Origin: Lachnospiraceae bacterium
GTDB taxonomy: Bacteria; Bacillota; Clostridia; Lachnospirales; Lachnospiraceae
Assembly: GCA_024682835.1 (NCBI GenBank)
Contig: JAIKYU010000059.1
Location: 27,897 to 91,896 of the forward strand
Length of the DNA stretch: 64,000 nt
Direction: 5' to 3'
Positions 9,062 through 18,818 of the stretch are shown here, in pieces (within the stretch, counting starts at the first letter, position 1; every line of letters starts with the position of its first letter). The notes under the pieces are model-generated. The model saw nothing but the letters and a program-made list of their open reading frames with translations, searched no databases and was not told the origin of the DNA. Made by a program: the position numbers and the translations under genes.

Positions 9062-10432
9062 CTAAAACTGCAGATATAAAAACGGGTTGCCGCCTGCGCG
9101 GGCCAGACTGATCAGGCACAGAACGAACAATGCCGTAAGTCCCGCCGTGACCGCCGGGGTTCTCCGATGACGCTCAAAATAATGATAGACGCTGGGGATC
9201 ATAAAAACAAGGGAAAAGAAAAGATAAATTCCGTAAGCGGAAACGTATTTCAGGAAATCACCGTCATAGACGGTTCCAACTGCTTCCCTGATCGGAAACA
9301 GTCTCTGAAAATATGCTGACAGCCTCTCCGTGTCCGAAACGGCAAACATCAGCCATGTGAGGGGAATGCCGACCAGCACGTGAAGCCTGCCGACGAGGTG
9401 CAGAAGCCGGGACCTGCGATCCTTCAATTCCCGTTCCATCAGGATCATAAACAATACCGCCCCGGCCCAGAAAAGGAAATTGACGGTAATTCCGTGCCAG
9501 AGCCCCGTCAGCAGCCAGACGATTCCCAGATTGCGCACGGTTTTCAACCAGCCGTTCCTGCTGCCGCCAAGAGGGATATACACGTTTTCCCTGAAAAAAT
9601 CCCCGAGCGTTACGTGCCACCTTCGGTAAAACTCACTGACACCTCCCGCCGCGTACGGCTGTCTGAAATTTTCAATCATCGGCAATCCGATCATCACTCC
9701 CACGCCGGCCGCCATCAGGGAGTAACCCCAGAAATCGTAATACAGCTCCATGGAATAGGTGTATACGCCCAGCCAGGCGAGCGGGGTGGAAAGGCTCTCG
9801 TAGCCGATCCCGTAGAGTGCGTTCCAAAGTGAGCGCAGATGATCCGCCAGCAGCACTTTGGCCGCCATGCCGAAAATCAACCAGGTCAGCCCGTTTTCCA
9901 GACGGACAAAAATATTTCGTAATCTTCGTCGCCAGCCTGTGGCTTCCGCCGGTTCACGAAACGCCGAACTCCTCTCAAAATCCGCATACCGCATGATCGG
10001 GCCCGAAAGAAGCTGCGGAAACAGACAGAAAAAGGCAAGGGAATCAGGAAGTGTGGGCTCCTTTTTCATTTTTCCGCGATATCCGTCCGCAAGGAAAAAC
10101 AGCATTCGAAAGACATAGAAGCTCATCCCCACAGGCATCCAGGCAGGTCCGCCCACTGCGCCAAACGCCTTTGCCAGCACGAGTGAAGCAACGTCCACCG
10201 TAACCCCCGCCGCAAACGCTCTCCTGTTTCCCCGCCTCACCAATCCGACCAGTGCATAGTTCCACAGGGAAAGCAAAAGAAGGATCAGACAGAATCGAAT
10301 ATCGAACAGCGCATAGAAAAAATAGCTCCCGGCAATCAGCACATAAATCCTGACCACGGCCGGTGCCAGATAGTACACAAAAAGAAAAACCGGAAGAAAC
10401 CGGAACAAAAAATCAAAATCCGTAAATGTCAT
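9062..10432 (-). CDS. MBOAT family O-acyltransferase
   Basis: 456 aa; FPQLLSGPIMRYADF, YDFWGYSLMAAGVGVMIGLPMIENFRQPYAAGGVSEFYRRWHVTLGDFFRENVYIPLGGSR, LLTGLWHGITVNFLFWA. Confidence 0.93.
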   Translation of the reverse strand: MTFTDFDFLFRFLPVFLFVYYLAPAVVRIYVLIAGSYFFYALFDIRFCLILLLLSLWNYALVGLVRRGNRRAFAAGVTVDVASLVLAKAFGAVGGPAWMPVGMSFYVFRMLFFLADGYRGKMKKEPTLPDSLAFFCLFPQLLSGPIMRYADFERSSAFREPAEATGWRRRLRNIFVRLENGLTWLIFGMAAKVLLADHLRSLWNALYGIGYESLSTPLAWLGVYTYSMELYYDFWGYSLMAAGVGVMIGLPMIENFRQPYAAGGVSEFYRRWHVTLGDFFRENVYIPLGGSRNGWLKTVRNLGIVWLLTGLWHGITVNFLFWAGAVLFMILMERELKDRRSRLLHLVGRLHVLVGIPLTWLMFAVSDTERLSAYFQRLFPIREAVGTVYDGDFLKYVSAYGIYLFFSLVFMIPSVYHYFERHRRTPAVTAGLTALFVLCLISLARAGGNPFLYLQF

Positions 10433-11829
10433 GTTCCTGCGTGATTCATCTCAGCAAGCAGATTCTGTGCTTCCGTTGCCTGATCCGAGTCAGGGAAGCG
10501 CTCCGTCACCTTTTCAAAAACCGCCCTGGCTTTCTCGGTATTTCCGCTCCTGTAATACGCGCGGCCAAGGAAGTAAAGCGCATCCACATGATCCTCATCA
10601 AAAGCGCTCGCCTTGGACAATCGGGCAATCGCCGTGACATCATCCTCGTTGCGGTAGGCCTCATATCCCTCGTGATAAAAGGCATCCGCCATCTGAACGC
10701 CCACCAGCGCAATAAAATTCTGGTAAAGTGCCTGCACACCGCCGATTTCCGTCATTTCCGGCGCATCCGGATCCATATCCCTCAGATACTCCCTGACCCG
10801 GTCCAAATCCTCCGGATCCTTGAGCCATGCGGCCACCGCCTGAATCAGAAGTCCGGCGGAACGCAGCTCACCGGTCCCCGCAGTTTCCTGTGCCTGCGCC
10901 TCCATCGTTTTGATCTGCTCATCCAGAGAGGACAGCTCCTGTTCAAGATTCCTGATCTTGATGCTCTTGGCATCCGATTCCTCACTTACGGAGGTAATCT
11001 CCTGTCTCGACGCCTGCTGCACGCGTGAAATCCGGTTTGGCAAAATCAACGTCCAGGCAATCGCGATACCGATTGCGATTCCGAAAAGTGCCGTGGCGAA
11101 GGTGATGACCCCCCCTCTGACGACGCTTCTTGTCGGCTGGATAATGATCTCATTCCCGCTCTGGTACCGGATGACATCATCCTTCCTTCGGCTGCCCCGT
11201 TTCTGTTCCACGGGAATCAGCGCGGCCTGCGCTTCCTTGAGATACCGTTTGGCCATCGTATCCCCACTGTCGATCCGCAGGCATCGGTTGCACTCGAGCT
11301 TGGCGCGTTCGTATTCCCCGGCGTGCAGATACAGCAGGGCAAGCAGCTCTCTTGCCCGCAAAAAGCCGGGATTCAGCTGCAGAATCCTTTTCAGCTGGAT
11401 GATGGCAAGATCATAGTCCTCCTGCCACGCATAATTCAGTGCAAGATTGTATTTCTTTGCCGTTCTGCCAAGCGTATCCAGACGCTGCGGCTCACTCTGC
11501 ACCCGGTTCAGAAAATAGGATGCCGGATTCCGGTCCTCCCTCAGATTGGTGCTGATGACCCACTCTGTGAGCGCACTGACAACCTCCCCGGTCTCATAGT
11601 AAATCAGACCGAGGAGATTTCTTGCCTCGATATTTCCTTTATAGAGCTTCAGACTCTGACGCAGGCAGCCGGCAGCACCGGAGAGGTCCCTCACACGTGC
11701 CTTATCCAGTCCTTCGTTATACAGACGATTGGACAGGTAACGGATTTGTTTGTAATCCCTGACATCCGCGCCGCAGGCAGTACAGTAGTCCTGTTCGTTC
11801 AGCTCATTCCCACATGCGTAACACAGCAC
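10429..11829 (-). CDS. Zinc-ribbon + TPR + TM + coiled-coil protein
   Basis: MLCYACGNELNEQDYCTACGADV zinc ribbon, TPR repeats, TM near ALFGIAIGIAIAWTLILP, coiled coil, then more TPRs. Confidence 0.8.
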   Translation of the reverse strand: MLCYACGNELNEQDYCTACGADVRDYKQIRYLSNRLYNEGLDKARVRDLSGAAGCLRQSLKLYKGNIEARNLLGLIYYETGEVVSALTEWVISTNLREDRNPASYFLNRVQSEPQRLDTLGRTAKKYNLALNYAWQEDYDLAIIQLKRILQLNPGFLRARELLALLYLHAGEYERAKLECNRCLRIDSGDTMAKRYLKEAQAALIPVEQKRGSRRKDDVIRYQSGNEIIIQPTRSVVRGGVITFATALFGIAIGIAIAWTLILPNRISRVQQASRQEITSVSEESDAKSIKIRNLEQELSSLDEQIKTMEAQAQETAGTGELRSAGLLIQAVAAWLKDPEDLDRVREYLRDMDPDAPEMTEIGGVQALYQNFIALVGVQMADAFYHEGYEAYRNEDDVTAIARLSKASAFDEDHVDALYFLGRAYYRSGNTEKARAVFEKVTERFPDSDQATEAQNLLAEMNHAGT

Positions 11830-11832
11830 CGT

Positions 11833-12009
11833 CTATCGCCTTTCGCGCCGTCCGCCCGAACGTCCCTTTCCTTCCGCACCGGATCTTCGGAACATATCCA
11901 CCAGTACGTCCGCAACATCATCCAGATCCTGATCCTCGATTACGCCGCGTGCCTCATCCAGTTCGAGGCTCGGATGAAACTTTTTCAATTCCTCTTCAAA
12001 ATTGATCAT
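11833..12009 (-). CDS. Small acidic/basic protein (58 aa) overlapping the valS stop codon
   Basis: MINFEEELKKFHPSLELDEARGVIEDQDLDDVADVLVDMFRRSGAEGKGRSGGRRERR*. ATG (12009-12007) overlaps the valS TGA (12008-12006). Below the ORF track's apparent 60 aa cutoff. Confidence 0.7.
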   Translation of the reverse strand: MINFEEELKKFHPSLELDEARGVIEDQDLDDVADVLVDMFRRSGAEGKGRSGGRRERR

Positions 12010-14684
12010 GCTTTCTTTCCCGTCAGACGCGCCAGCTGTTCCTCCACCTGTGCGTGCGTCTGCTCGTATTTCCTTTTCTTTTCGCGCTCCTCTTCCACCT
12101 TTTCCGGCTTGGCTCCGGCAAGAAACCGCTCATTGGTCAACATTTTCTCCGAGCGCGCAAGCTCCGCGTCAAGACGCTTCAGTTCCTTGGTCAGACGATC
12201 GATTTCGGCCTGAACATCCACCAGTTCTGCCAGAGGAAGATACAGCGTCGCTCCGGGAAGCGACACGGAAACAGCGCTGTCGTCAATTCCCGTGCGATCC
12301 GTCTGGCAACGCGAATCCGAGGCGCCGGCCAGACTCTCGAAGAACAGTTTGCCGGTTGTAAAAATATCAAGTGTTTTTTTATCTTCGCTGACAATAATCA
12401 CCGATACCTTTTTGGAGGGTGCAACATTCATGGCGTTCCGGACGTTCCGTATCCCCCTCACCGCCGTCTGGATGGTGTCAATCTCCTTTTCTTCCTTCTC
12501 GAAGTTCCATTCATCACGATAAACCGGCCAGTCAGAAATCATGATGGATTCCTCGGCGGACTGGAGGGTACAGAAAATCTCCTCCGTAATAAACGGCATA
12601 TACGGATGCAGCAGCTTCATGGAGCCGGCCAGCACCGTCGTCAGGCACCACATGGCCGCCCGGCGGCTTTCCTCCATGTGCTCTCCATACAGACGCGGCT
12701 TCACCATTTCAATATACCAGTCGCAGAACTCTTCCCAGATGAAATCATAAACCTTCTGGACAGCAATCCCCAGCTCGTATCGATCCATGTTGTCCGTCAC
12801 TTCACGCACCGTGCTGTTAAACCGGGAAAGGATCCACTTGTCAGCCGGTTCAAGCCCGTCCGGCATGGGCGCACCGTACCAGTCCTCGTTCTCATGCAGA
12901 TTCATCATGATAAACCGGGACGCATTCCATATCTTATTGGCAAAATTACGGCTGTTTTCAACCCGTTCCCGGTAGAAGCGCATATCGCTGCCCATATCGT
13001 TGCCGGTGACAAGCGTAAGTCTGAGGGCATCCGCCCCGTAGAGGTCAATAATCTCCAACGGATCGATTCCGTTTCCGAGGGATTTGCTCATCTTGCGGCC
13101 CTGCGCATCGCGCACCAGTCCATGGAAAATCACCGTGTGGAACGGGTAGGTTCCCATCTGTTCATAACTGGAGAAGATCATCCGGATCACCCAGAAGAAG
13201 ATGATATCCCATCCCGTAACCAGCACGTCCGTCGGGAAGAAATATTTCAAATCCGGCGTTTCATCCGGCCATCCGAGCGTCTCGAAGGGCCAGAGCGCAG
13301 AGGAAAACCAGGTGTCCAGCACGTCCTCATCCTGCGTCAGATGACTGCCTTTACACTTTGGACAGGCTGAAGGCTGCGTCCTGTCCACGATAATTTCACC
13401 GCAGTCTTCGCAGGTCCATGCGGGAATCCGGTGCCCCCACCAGAGTTGGCGGGAGATACACCAGTCGCGGATATTGTCTGTCCAGTTAAAATACCGCTTT
13501 TCCGCTCCTGCGGGCACCAGCTTGATTTCTCCTTCCTTCACGGCCCGAACGGCGGGTTTGATGAGTTCATCCATCCGGACAAACCATTGCTTCTTGATCA
13601 GCGGCTCTACCGTCGTATGGCAGCGGTCATGCGTGCCGACATTGTGGGTATAATTCTCCACGCGAACCAACAGTCCCAGTTCATCCAGTTCCCTGACGAT
13701 CTGCTCGCGACAGGCATAGCGATCCATTCCCGCAAACTTCCCGCCGTTTTCATTAATGGTGGCATCATCGTTCATGATATTGATTTCCGGCAGATGATGA
13801 CGCTTGCCCACCTCAAAGTCATTCGGGTCGTGTGCGGGTGTGATTTTTACAACGCCGGTTCCGAATTCCATATCCACATAGTCGTCCGCCACGATCGGCA
13901 GTTCACGGTTCATTAACGGCAGCATCAGTTTTTTGCCGACCAGTTCCCGATATCTCTCATCATTCGGGTTGACCGCCACGGCCGTATCACCGAGCATGGT
14001 CTCCGGACGGGTCGTTGCGAATTCAATAAACCGCGTCGTGCTGACAGAACCGTCCTCCTCAATAAACGGATACCGGATATGCCAGAGGTGACCGTTCTGC
14101 TCTTCATATTCGACTTCCGCATCGGAAAGGGAAGTGTTACAGACCGGACACCAGTTGATAATCCGGCTCCCTTTATATATGTAGCCTTTTTCATGCATGC
14201 GCACGAAGACTTCCGTCACAGCGCGGTTGCAGCCCTCGTCCATGGTGAAGCGCTCTCTGTCCCAGTCGCAGGAGCTGCCAAGCTTCTTTAACTGCGAGAC
14301 GATGGTTCCGCCGTACTTTCGCTTCCATTCCCATGCGCGCTCAAGAAACTTCTCGCGTCCGAGCGCATGCTTGTCAATTCCCTCCTCCTTCAGCTCATTG
14401 GTAATGCGAACCTCAGTGGAAATGGACGCGTGATCGGTTCCCGGCTGCCACAGGGTATTGTAGCCCTGCATCCTTTTCCACCGCACCAGAATGTCCTGAA
14501 CCGTTTCATCAAATGCGTGTCCCATATGCAGAATCCCCGTGACGTTCGGGGGCGGGATCACGACGGTAAACGGTTTTCTGTTCTCATCCACTTCGGCATG
14601 GAAGTACTTCCTTTCCTCCCACGTTTTGTAAATCCTGTCCTCCAATCCTTTCGGATCATATGCCTTTGCCAGTTCCTTTTTCAT
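12006..14684 (-). CDS. valS: Valyl-tRNA synthetase
   Basis: 892 aa; PPPNVTGILHMGHAFDETVQDILVRWKRMQGYNTLWQPGTDHA, KMSKSLGNGIDPL, C-terminal coiled coil. Confidence 0.97.
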   Translation of the reverse strand: MKKELAKAYDPKGLEDRIYKTWEERKYFHAEVDENRKPFTVVIPPPNVTGILHMGHAFDETVQDILVRWKRMQGYNTLWQPGTDHASISTEVRITNELKEEGIDKHALGREKFLERAWEWKRKYGGTIVSQLKKLGSSCDWDRERFTMDEGCNRAVTEVFVRMHEKGYIYKGSRIINWCPVCNTSLSDAEVEYEEQNGHLWHIRYPFIEEDGSVSTTRFIEFATTRPETMLGDTAVAVNPNDERYRELVGKKLMLPLMNRELPIVADDYVDMEFGTGVVKITPAHDPNDFEVGKRHHLPEINIMNDDATINENGGKFAGMDRYACREQIVRELDELGLLVRVENYTHNVGTHDRCHTTVEPLIKKQWFVRMDELIKPAVRAVKEGEIKLVPAGAEKRYFNWTDNIRDWCISRQLWWGHRIPAWTCEDCGEIIVDRTQPSACPKCKGSHLTQDEDVLDTWFSSALWPFETLGWPDETPDLKYFFPTDVLVTGWDIIFFWVIRMIFSSYEQMGTYPFHTVIFHGLVRDAQGRKMSKSLGNGIDPLEIIDLYGADALRLTLVTGNDMGSDMRFYRERVENSRNFANKIWNASRFIMMNLHENEDWYGAPMPDGLEPADKWILSRFNSTVREVTDNMDRYELGIAVQKVYDFIWEEFCDWYIEMVKPRLYGEHMEESRRAAMWCLTTVLAGSMKLLHPYMPFITEEIFCTLQSAEESIMISDWPVYRDEWNFEKEEKEIDTIQTAVRGIRNVRNAMNVAPSKKVSVIIVSEDKKTLDIFTTGKLFFESLAGASDSRCQTDRTGIDDSAVSVSLPGATLYLPLAELVDVQAEIDRLTKELKRLDAELARSEKMLTNERFLAGAKPEKVEEEREKKRKYEQTHAQVEEQLARLTGKKA

Positions 14685-14723
14685 CTGTAATTATCCCTCC
14701 CGATCTCTGAATGATCCCTACAA

Positions 14724-14752
14724 TTTTTAATCAATAACGCCCGCATTGTCAA
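14724..14752 (-). promoter_or_regulatory. Sigma-A-type promoter of valS
   Basis: Gene-sense TTGACA (14752-14747), 17 bp spacer, TAAAAA (14729-14724), ~33 nt leader to ATG 14684. Confidence 0.6.
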
Positions 14753-15167
14753 GGGAAAGAAGCCAATCATGTGTTATCTAATCAATCCTTGAACCAAATC
14801 AGTTGTTATTAAAAGCTCAGATCGTCGTTTAGTTGACATAATAATATTGACTGACATTGTTTTGTTTGGAATCACATGCTTTGACAAACAGTTTTCCGTT
14901 AAGTTACACAACCCGCATAAAATCGGGGTTTCAATTTTTTCATGTGCCAAATGTCCCCAATTTCCACATAGTTTTCCACAACCCTTGTTTCTCGGATTTT
15001 GTGGCAGATCATCGATTTTTTGTCAATAAACGGTTTGTATTGTGTACACAATTTCGATCCTGCCGGGGAGTTTTTGGTTTACATAATTCGGTGACCATGT
15101 GTATTATGTCGCCTTATCGTTTTATGGGCATTATTTTATCACTATAAAAAACAGCGATTGATTTTGT

Positions 15168-17720
15168 CTATTTCACGAAATCCCTTGACCAGAAGGCATT
15201 CAGTTCGTTTTTGACCGAATCGGTCGTGACGGTTTTGCAGTTTTCCCATTCTCTCGGAAACAATCTGCGATACGCCGGCTGTCGAAATCGCTCATCCAGG
15301 AGCAGGATGACCCCGCGATCCTCCTCCGTTCGAATAAGCCTGCCAAGCGCCTGCAGCACCTTATTCATTCCCGGAAACCGATAGGCATAATCAAAGCCGT
15401 CGATCTCCCGCGCATCAAACCAGGCACGCAGCAGTTCCCTCTCCTCCCCAACCTGGGGCAGCCCCGTTCCGACAACGATCACGCCGATCAGGCGCTCTCC
15501 GCGCAGATCGATCCCCTCGCCGAAGATTCCGCCGAGGACGCAGAGACCAAGCACGCTTTTTTCCTCCGTCACCTCAATGTCCATCCGGATATCTGTTGTC
15601 AGATCCGCATCCGTCCCCGACGTAAACCAGGAAAGAAATTCCTCCCGGCCCTCCTCCGTCATCTGCTCCTGCTGCGTGACAAGCTGTACCTGCTCCGGGT
15701 CATGAAACGCGGAAAGGTAGCATTTTTTCACCTCCTTCAGAAGCTGATAGGAAGGAAAAAAGACGAGATAGTTTCCGCGTTTCGCGTGTACCGTTTCCTG
15801 CAGATACCGCGCGATTTTCCGATATTGCCCGTCTCCCCTTTCCTGATATCTCGTGGTCACGTCCTGCGCAAGAAGCACCTGAAACTGTGCGGGCAGAAAG
15901 GCGGTCTCAGCGTATGCCTCGTAATCCTCCTCCTGTCCTCCCAACAGGGATTTATAGTACTGGATCGGCAGAAGCGTGGCAGAAAACAGAATGGTCGAGA
16001 CCGCCCGTTTCATACAGTAATCCAGTCTTGCTGCAGGATCCACACACATCAGCTTGATCTGTGCACGCCGGTTCCATCCGCGCTCTCCGTAGACAACGTA
16101 ATGATCGTCCACAAGCTCCGCGATGGTGAGAAAACGGAACAGCCGAAAATAGAACGAAACCTCCTCGTCACCGCGCACTTCTGCCTCCTCATCCATCAAC
16201 CCGGAGATCAATTCAGCAAGCCCGATCAGGTTTGACATCAGTGGTTCGGTCTGTTCCAGGACCTGAAGGCGCCCCGGCGGCAGATCATTCAGCAGCAGCT
16301 CCATTGCCCTTAAGGAGTGGTCAAACTTCTCCTGTATCCGTTTTCTCATATCCCCGGCCGTACTGCTGCGAAAGCTTTGAGCGGCTGCTGTCAGCTCGTC
16401 TGCGGTGATCACGGCGCTGTACATCTCTCGGCCGCGATCCAGCAGATTGTGTGCCTCATCCACCAGGAAGATATTGCCGCGTCCCGCGCCCGCTCCCTCC
16501 GCAAAAAACCGCCGCAGGTATACAAAGGGATCAAAGACATAATTGTAATCGCAGATGATTCCATCCGCAAAAAGCGTCAGATCCAGCGTCAACTCGAACG
16601 GACAGACCCCGTGTGCCTCCGCGCCCGCCAGGATGGTCTCGCGATTCAGTTCCTCCCCGCCGGAAAGCAGGTCAAAGAGCGCGTCATTGACGTGTGAATA
16701 GTGTCCGCGGGCTCTGGGACAGGCGTCCGGATTACAGGAAGGTCGGCTTAAAACGCAGCTGCGTTCTTTCGATGTCAGTGTAACCGTTCTAAACCGCAGA
16801 CCGTTTCTCCTGAGAATGGAAAATGCCTGCTCCGGAACTGTTCTTGCCACGGTCTTGGCCGTCATATAGAAAATGCGCTCCGCATGTCCCTCTCCGACTG
16901 CCTTAAGAGCCGGATAAAGCACGGCAAGGGTCTTCCCGGCACCCGTCGGCGCCTCCAGAAAAAGCTTCCGGCCGTTGGCAATCGTTCGGTAAACATATCC
17001 GGTCAGCGCGCGCTGACCCGCCCGGTAGGGAAAAGGAAAGGAGAGCGCCCGGATGGACTGCTCCTTCTCCTTCCGTCCGTAATAGAGCAGATCTGCAAAA
17101 GGCTTGTAACGCTCAATCAGGCCTTCAAAAAAGCTTTTCAGCTCGTCCGCCGTGTAGCGGTATCGAAAATAGCGGATCTCCTCCGTCTGCGCCTGACAAT
17201 AGGTCATCCGCACGCGGACCCGTTCCAGTCCCTCCCGCACCGCATAGAACCAGGCATAGCATTTCGCCTGGGCAAGGTCCGGCGTGCGTGCTTCGCGCAG
17301 CCTTGCGATATCCGATATTGTGCTCTTGATCTCATCAATGACGGGCACATCCTCCCAGCGAATCTGTGCCTCCTGATCGGCAGGAACCGAAGCTTCGCGA
17401 AGAATATCCTCGAAATCAAGCTGCTTTTCCTGCGCTGCCTCCGGATCCGCCTGACCCGTCAGTATCCCGTCTGCCCGTCCCTCCACGCAAATCGCATAGT
17501 CCTCATAGTTCACAACCAGCGACAGCGGTACTTCTGCCTGATAACCGCTTCCCTGTCTGCGCTGAATCATCCGATGAATCCGGGAACCGTTCAGCAGGTT
17601 CTGCTCCGAGCCCCCTCTCCGGCGATCATCCAGATCACCCTCACGGAGGATAAACTCCACGAGGCCGCGAACGGAAATCCGCATTACATCGTTCACTTTT
17701 TTCTGCTCATCTTTTGTCAT
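15168..17720 (-). CDS. DinG/Rad3(XPD)-like ATP-dependent DNA helicase
   Basis: EAPTGAGKTLAVLYPALKA, LVDEAHNLLDRGREMYS, GGIFGEGIDLRGERLIGVIVVGTGLPQV, QALGRLIRTEEDRGVILLLDERF; four-Cys Fe-S-like region (CVLSRPSCNPDACPRARG...HGVCPFE). Likely start MTKDEQKK at 17720. Confidence 0.88.
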   Translation of the reverse strand: MTKDEQKKVNDVMRISVRGLVEFILREGDLDDRRRGGSEQNLLNGSRIHRMIQRRQGSGYQAEVPLSLVVNYEDYAICVEGRADGILTGQADPEAAQEKQLDFEDILREASVPADQEAQIRWEDVPVIDEIKSTISDIARLREARTPDLAQAKCYAWFYAVREGLERVRVRMTYCQAQTEEIRYFRYRYTADELKSFFEGLIERYKPFADLLYYGRKEKEQSIRALSFPFPYRAGQRALTGYVYRTIANGRKLFLEAPTGAGKTLAVLYPALKAVGEGHAERIFYMTAKTVARTVPEQAFSILRRNGLRFRTVTLTSKERSCVLSRPSCNPDACPRARGHYSHVNDALFDLLSGGEELNRETILAGAEAHGVCPFELTLDLTLFADGIICDYNYVFDPFVYLRRFFAEGAGAGRGNIFLVDEAHNLLDRGREMYSAVITADELTAAAQSFRSSTAGDMRKRIQEKFDHSLRAMELLLNDLPPGRLQVLEQTEPLMSNLIGLAELISGLMDEEAEVRGDEEVSFYFRLFRFLTIAELVDDHYVVYGERGWNRRAQIKLMCVDPAARLDYCMKRAVSTILFSATLLPIQYYKSLLGGQEEDYEAYAETAFLPAQFQVLLAQDVTTRYQERGDGQYRKIARYLQETVHAKRGNYLVFFPSYQLLKEVKKCYLSAFHDPEQVQLVTQQEQMTEEGREEFLSWFTSGTDADLTTDIRMDIEVTEEKSVLGLCVLGGIFGEGIDLRGERLIGVIVVGTGLPQVGEERELLRAWFDAREIDGFDYAYRFPGMNKVLQALGRLIRTEEDRGVILLLDERFRQPAYRRLFPREWENCKTVTTDSVKNELNAFWSRDFVK

Positions 17721-17790
17721 TATGCTTGCATTATAGAACAAAAAAGTGTTTAATAGTAGGGTATTTGATTTGCTGAGGGGCAGAAAAGAT

Positions 17791-18798
17791 ATGAAAAATC
17801 TGAGCATACCGGACGGTTATCAATCTGCACTGTCCGTACACGACACACAAATTGCCATCAAAACGGTCAAGGACTTCTTTCAGGATCTGTTCGCAGAGCG
17901 TATGGGACTGCTGCGTGTAACGGCACCTCTTTTCGTCGATCCCGCCAGCGGAATCAACGACGATCTTAACGGCGTCGAGCGGCCCGTGGCATTCACACTC
18001 GCAGACGGCGAAAGAGACGCGCAGATTGTCCAGTCACTCGCCAAATGGAAGCGCTACGCCCTCAAGGCCTACGGATTTTCCGTCGGCGAAGGTCTCTACA
18101 CCGATATGAATGCGATCCGCCGTGATGAAATCACGGACAATATTCATTCCGTCTATGTCGATCAGTGGGACTGGGAGCGCATCATCCGGCGCGAGGACCG
18201 CAACCTGTCCTATTTACAGGAGACCGTCCGCACCATCTACAAGGTTCTCCGCAAGACCGAAAAATACATGGCCATCCATTATGACTACATCGAGGAAATG
18301 CTTCCTCACGACATCTTCTTTATCACCACACAGGAGCTGGAGGATATGTTCCCGGATAACACGCCGAAGGAACGGGAATACTACATTGCCAGAGCGAAGG
18401 GAGCCGTCTGCATCATGCAGATCGGTGATCTCCTGGAATCCGGCGTAAAGCACGACGGCCGTGCGCCGGATTATGACGACTGGTCCTTAAACTGCGATAT
18501 CATTGTCTATTATCCGGTTCTCGACATCGCATTGGAGCTTTCCTCCATGGGCATTCGCGTGGACCGGACCTCCCTCACCGACCAGTTAAAGAAGGCCGGC
18601 TGTGAGGAGAGAGCAGAGCTTCCGTTCCAGCGGGCGATTCTCGATGAAAAACTGCCGTTTACAATCGGCGGCGGCATCGGGCAGTCGCGGCTCTGCCTGT
18701 TTTTCCTGCGCAAGGCACATATCGGCGAGGTACAGAGTTCCCTGTGGCCGCAGGAAATGATAGAAGAATCGGAGCGAAAGGGACTGCATCTGCTGTAA
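17791..18798 (+). CDS. asnA: Aspartate--ammonia ligase
   Basis: MKNLSIPDGYQSALSVHDTQIAIKTVKDFFQ...LRVTAPLFVDPASGINDDLNGVERPVAF...GGGIGQSRLCLFFLRKAHIGEVQSSLWP. Confidence 0.96.
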   Translation: MKNLSIPDGYQSALSVHDTQIAIKTVKDFFQDLFAERMGLLRVTAPLFVDPASGINDDLNGVERPVAFTLADGERDAQIVQSLAKWKRYALKAYGFSVGEGLYTDMNAIRRDEITDNIHSVYVDQWDWERIIRREDRNLSYLQETVRTIYKVLRKTEKYMAIHYDYIEEMLPHDIFFITTQELEDMFPDNTPKEREYYIARAKGAVCIMQIGDLLESGVKHDGRAPDYDDWSLNCDIIVYYPVLDIALELSSMGIRVDRTSLTDQLKKAGCEERAELPFQRAILDEKLPFTIGGGIGQSRLCLFFLRKAHIGEVQSSLWPQEMIEESERKGLHLL

Positions 18799-18818
18799 GT
18801 GCTTTAGGAGGAGTAAGG

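Noticed and set aside
12054-13370. 438-aa ORF antisense to valS (and similar long antisense ORFs at 26746-27993, 28659-29816, 43669-44964, 24834-25820)
   Set aside because: Each overlaps a confidently identified gene on the other strand; compositions are typical of GC-rich antisense frames.
14684-14760. T-box riboswitch upstream of valS
   Set aside because: No AGGGUGGNACCGCG signature in gene sense, and the predicted leader from the TTGACA promoter is only ~33 nt.
14940-14990. Chromosomal origin suggested by DnaA-box-like sequences
   Set aside because: Only imperfect boxes and no dnaA/dnaN/rnpA/rpmH neighbourhood. Kept only as a note in the AT-rich island finding.
18505-18525. GATATCATTGTCTATTATCC in asnA as a motif copy
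   Set aside because: Weak match in opposite sense, plausibly just the CDIIVYYP codons.
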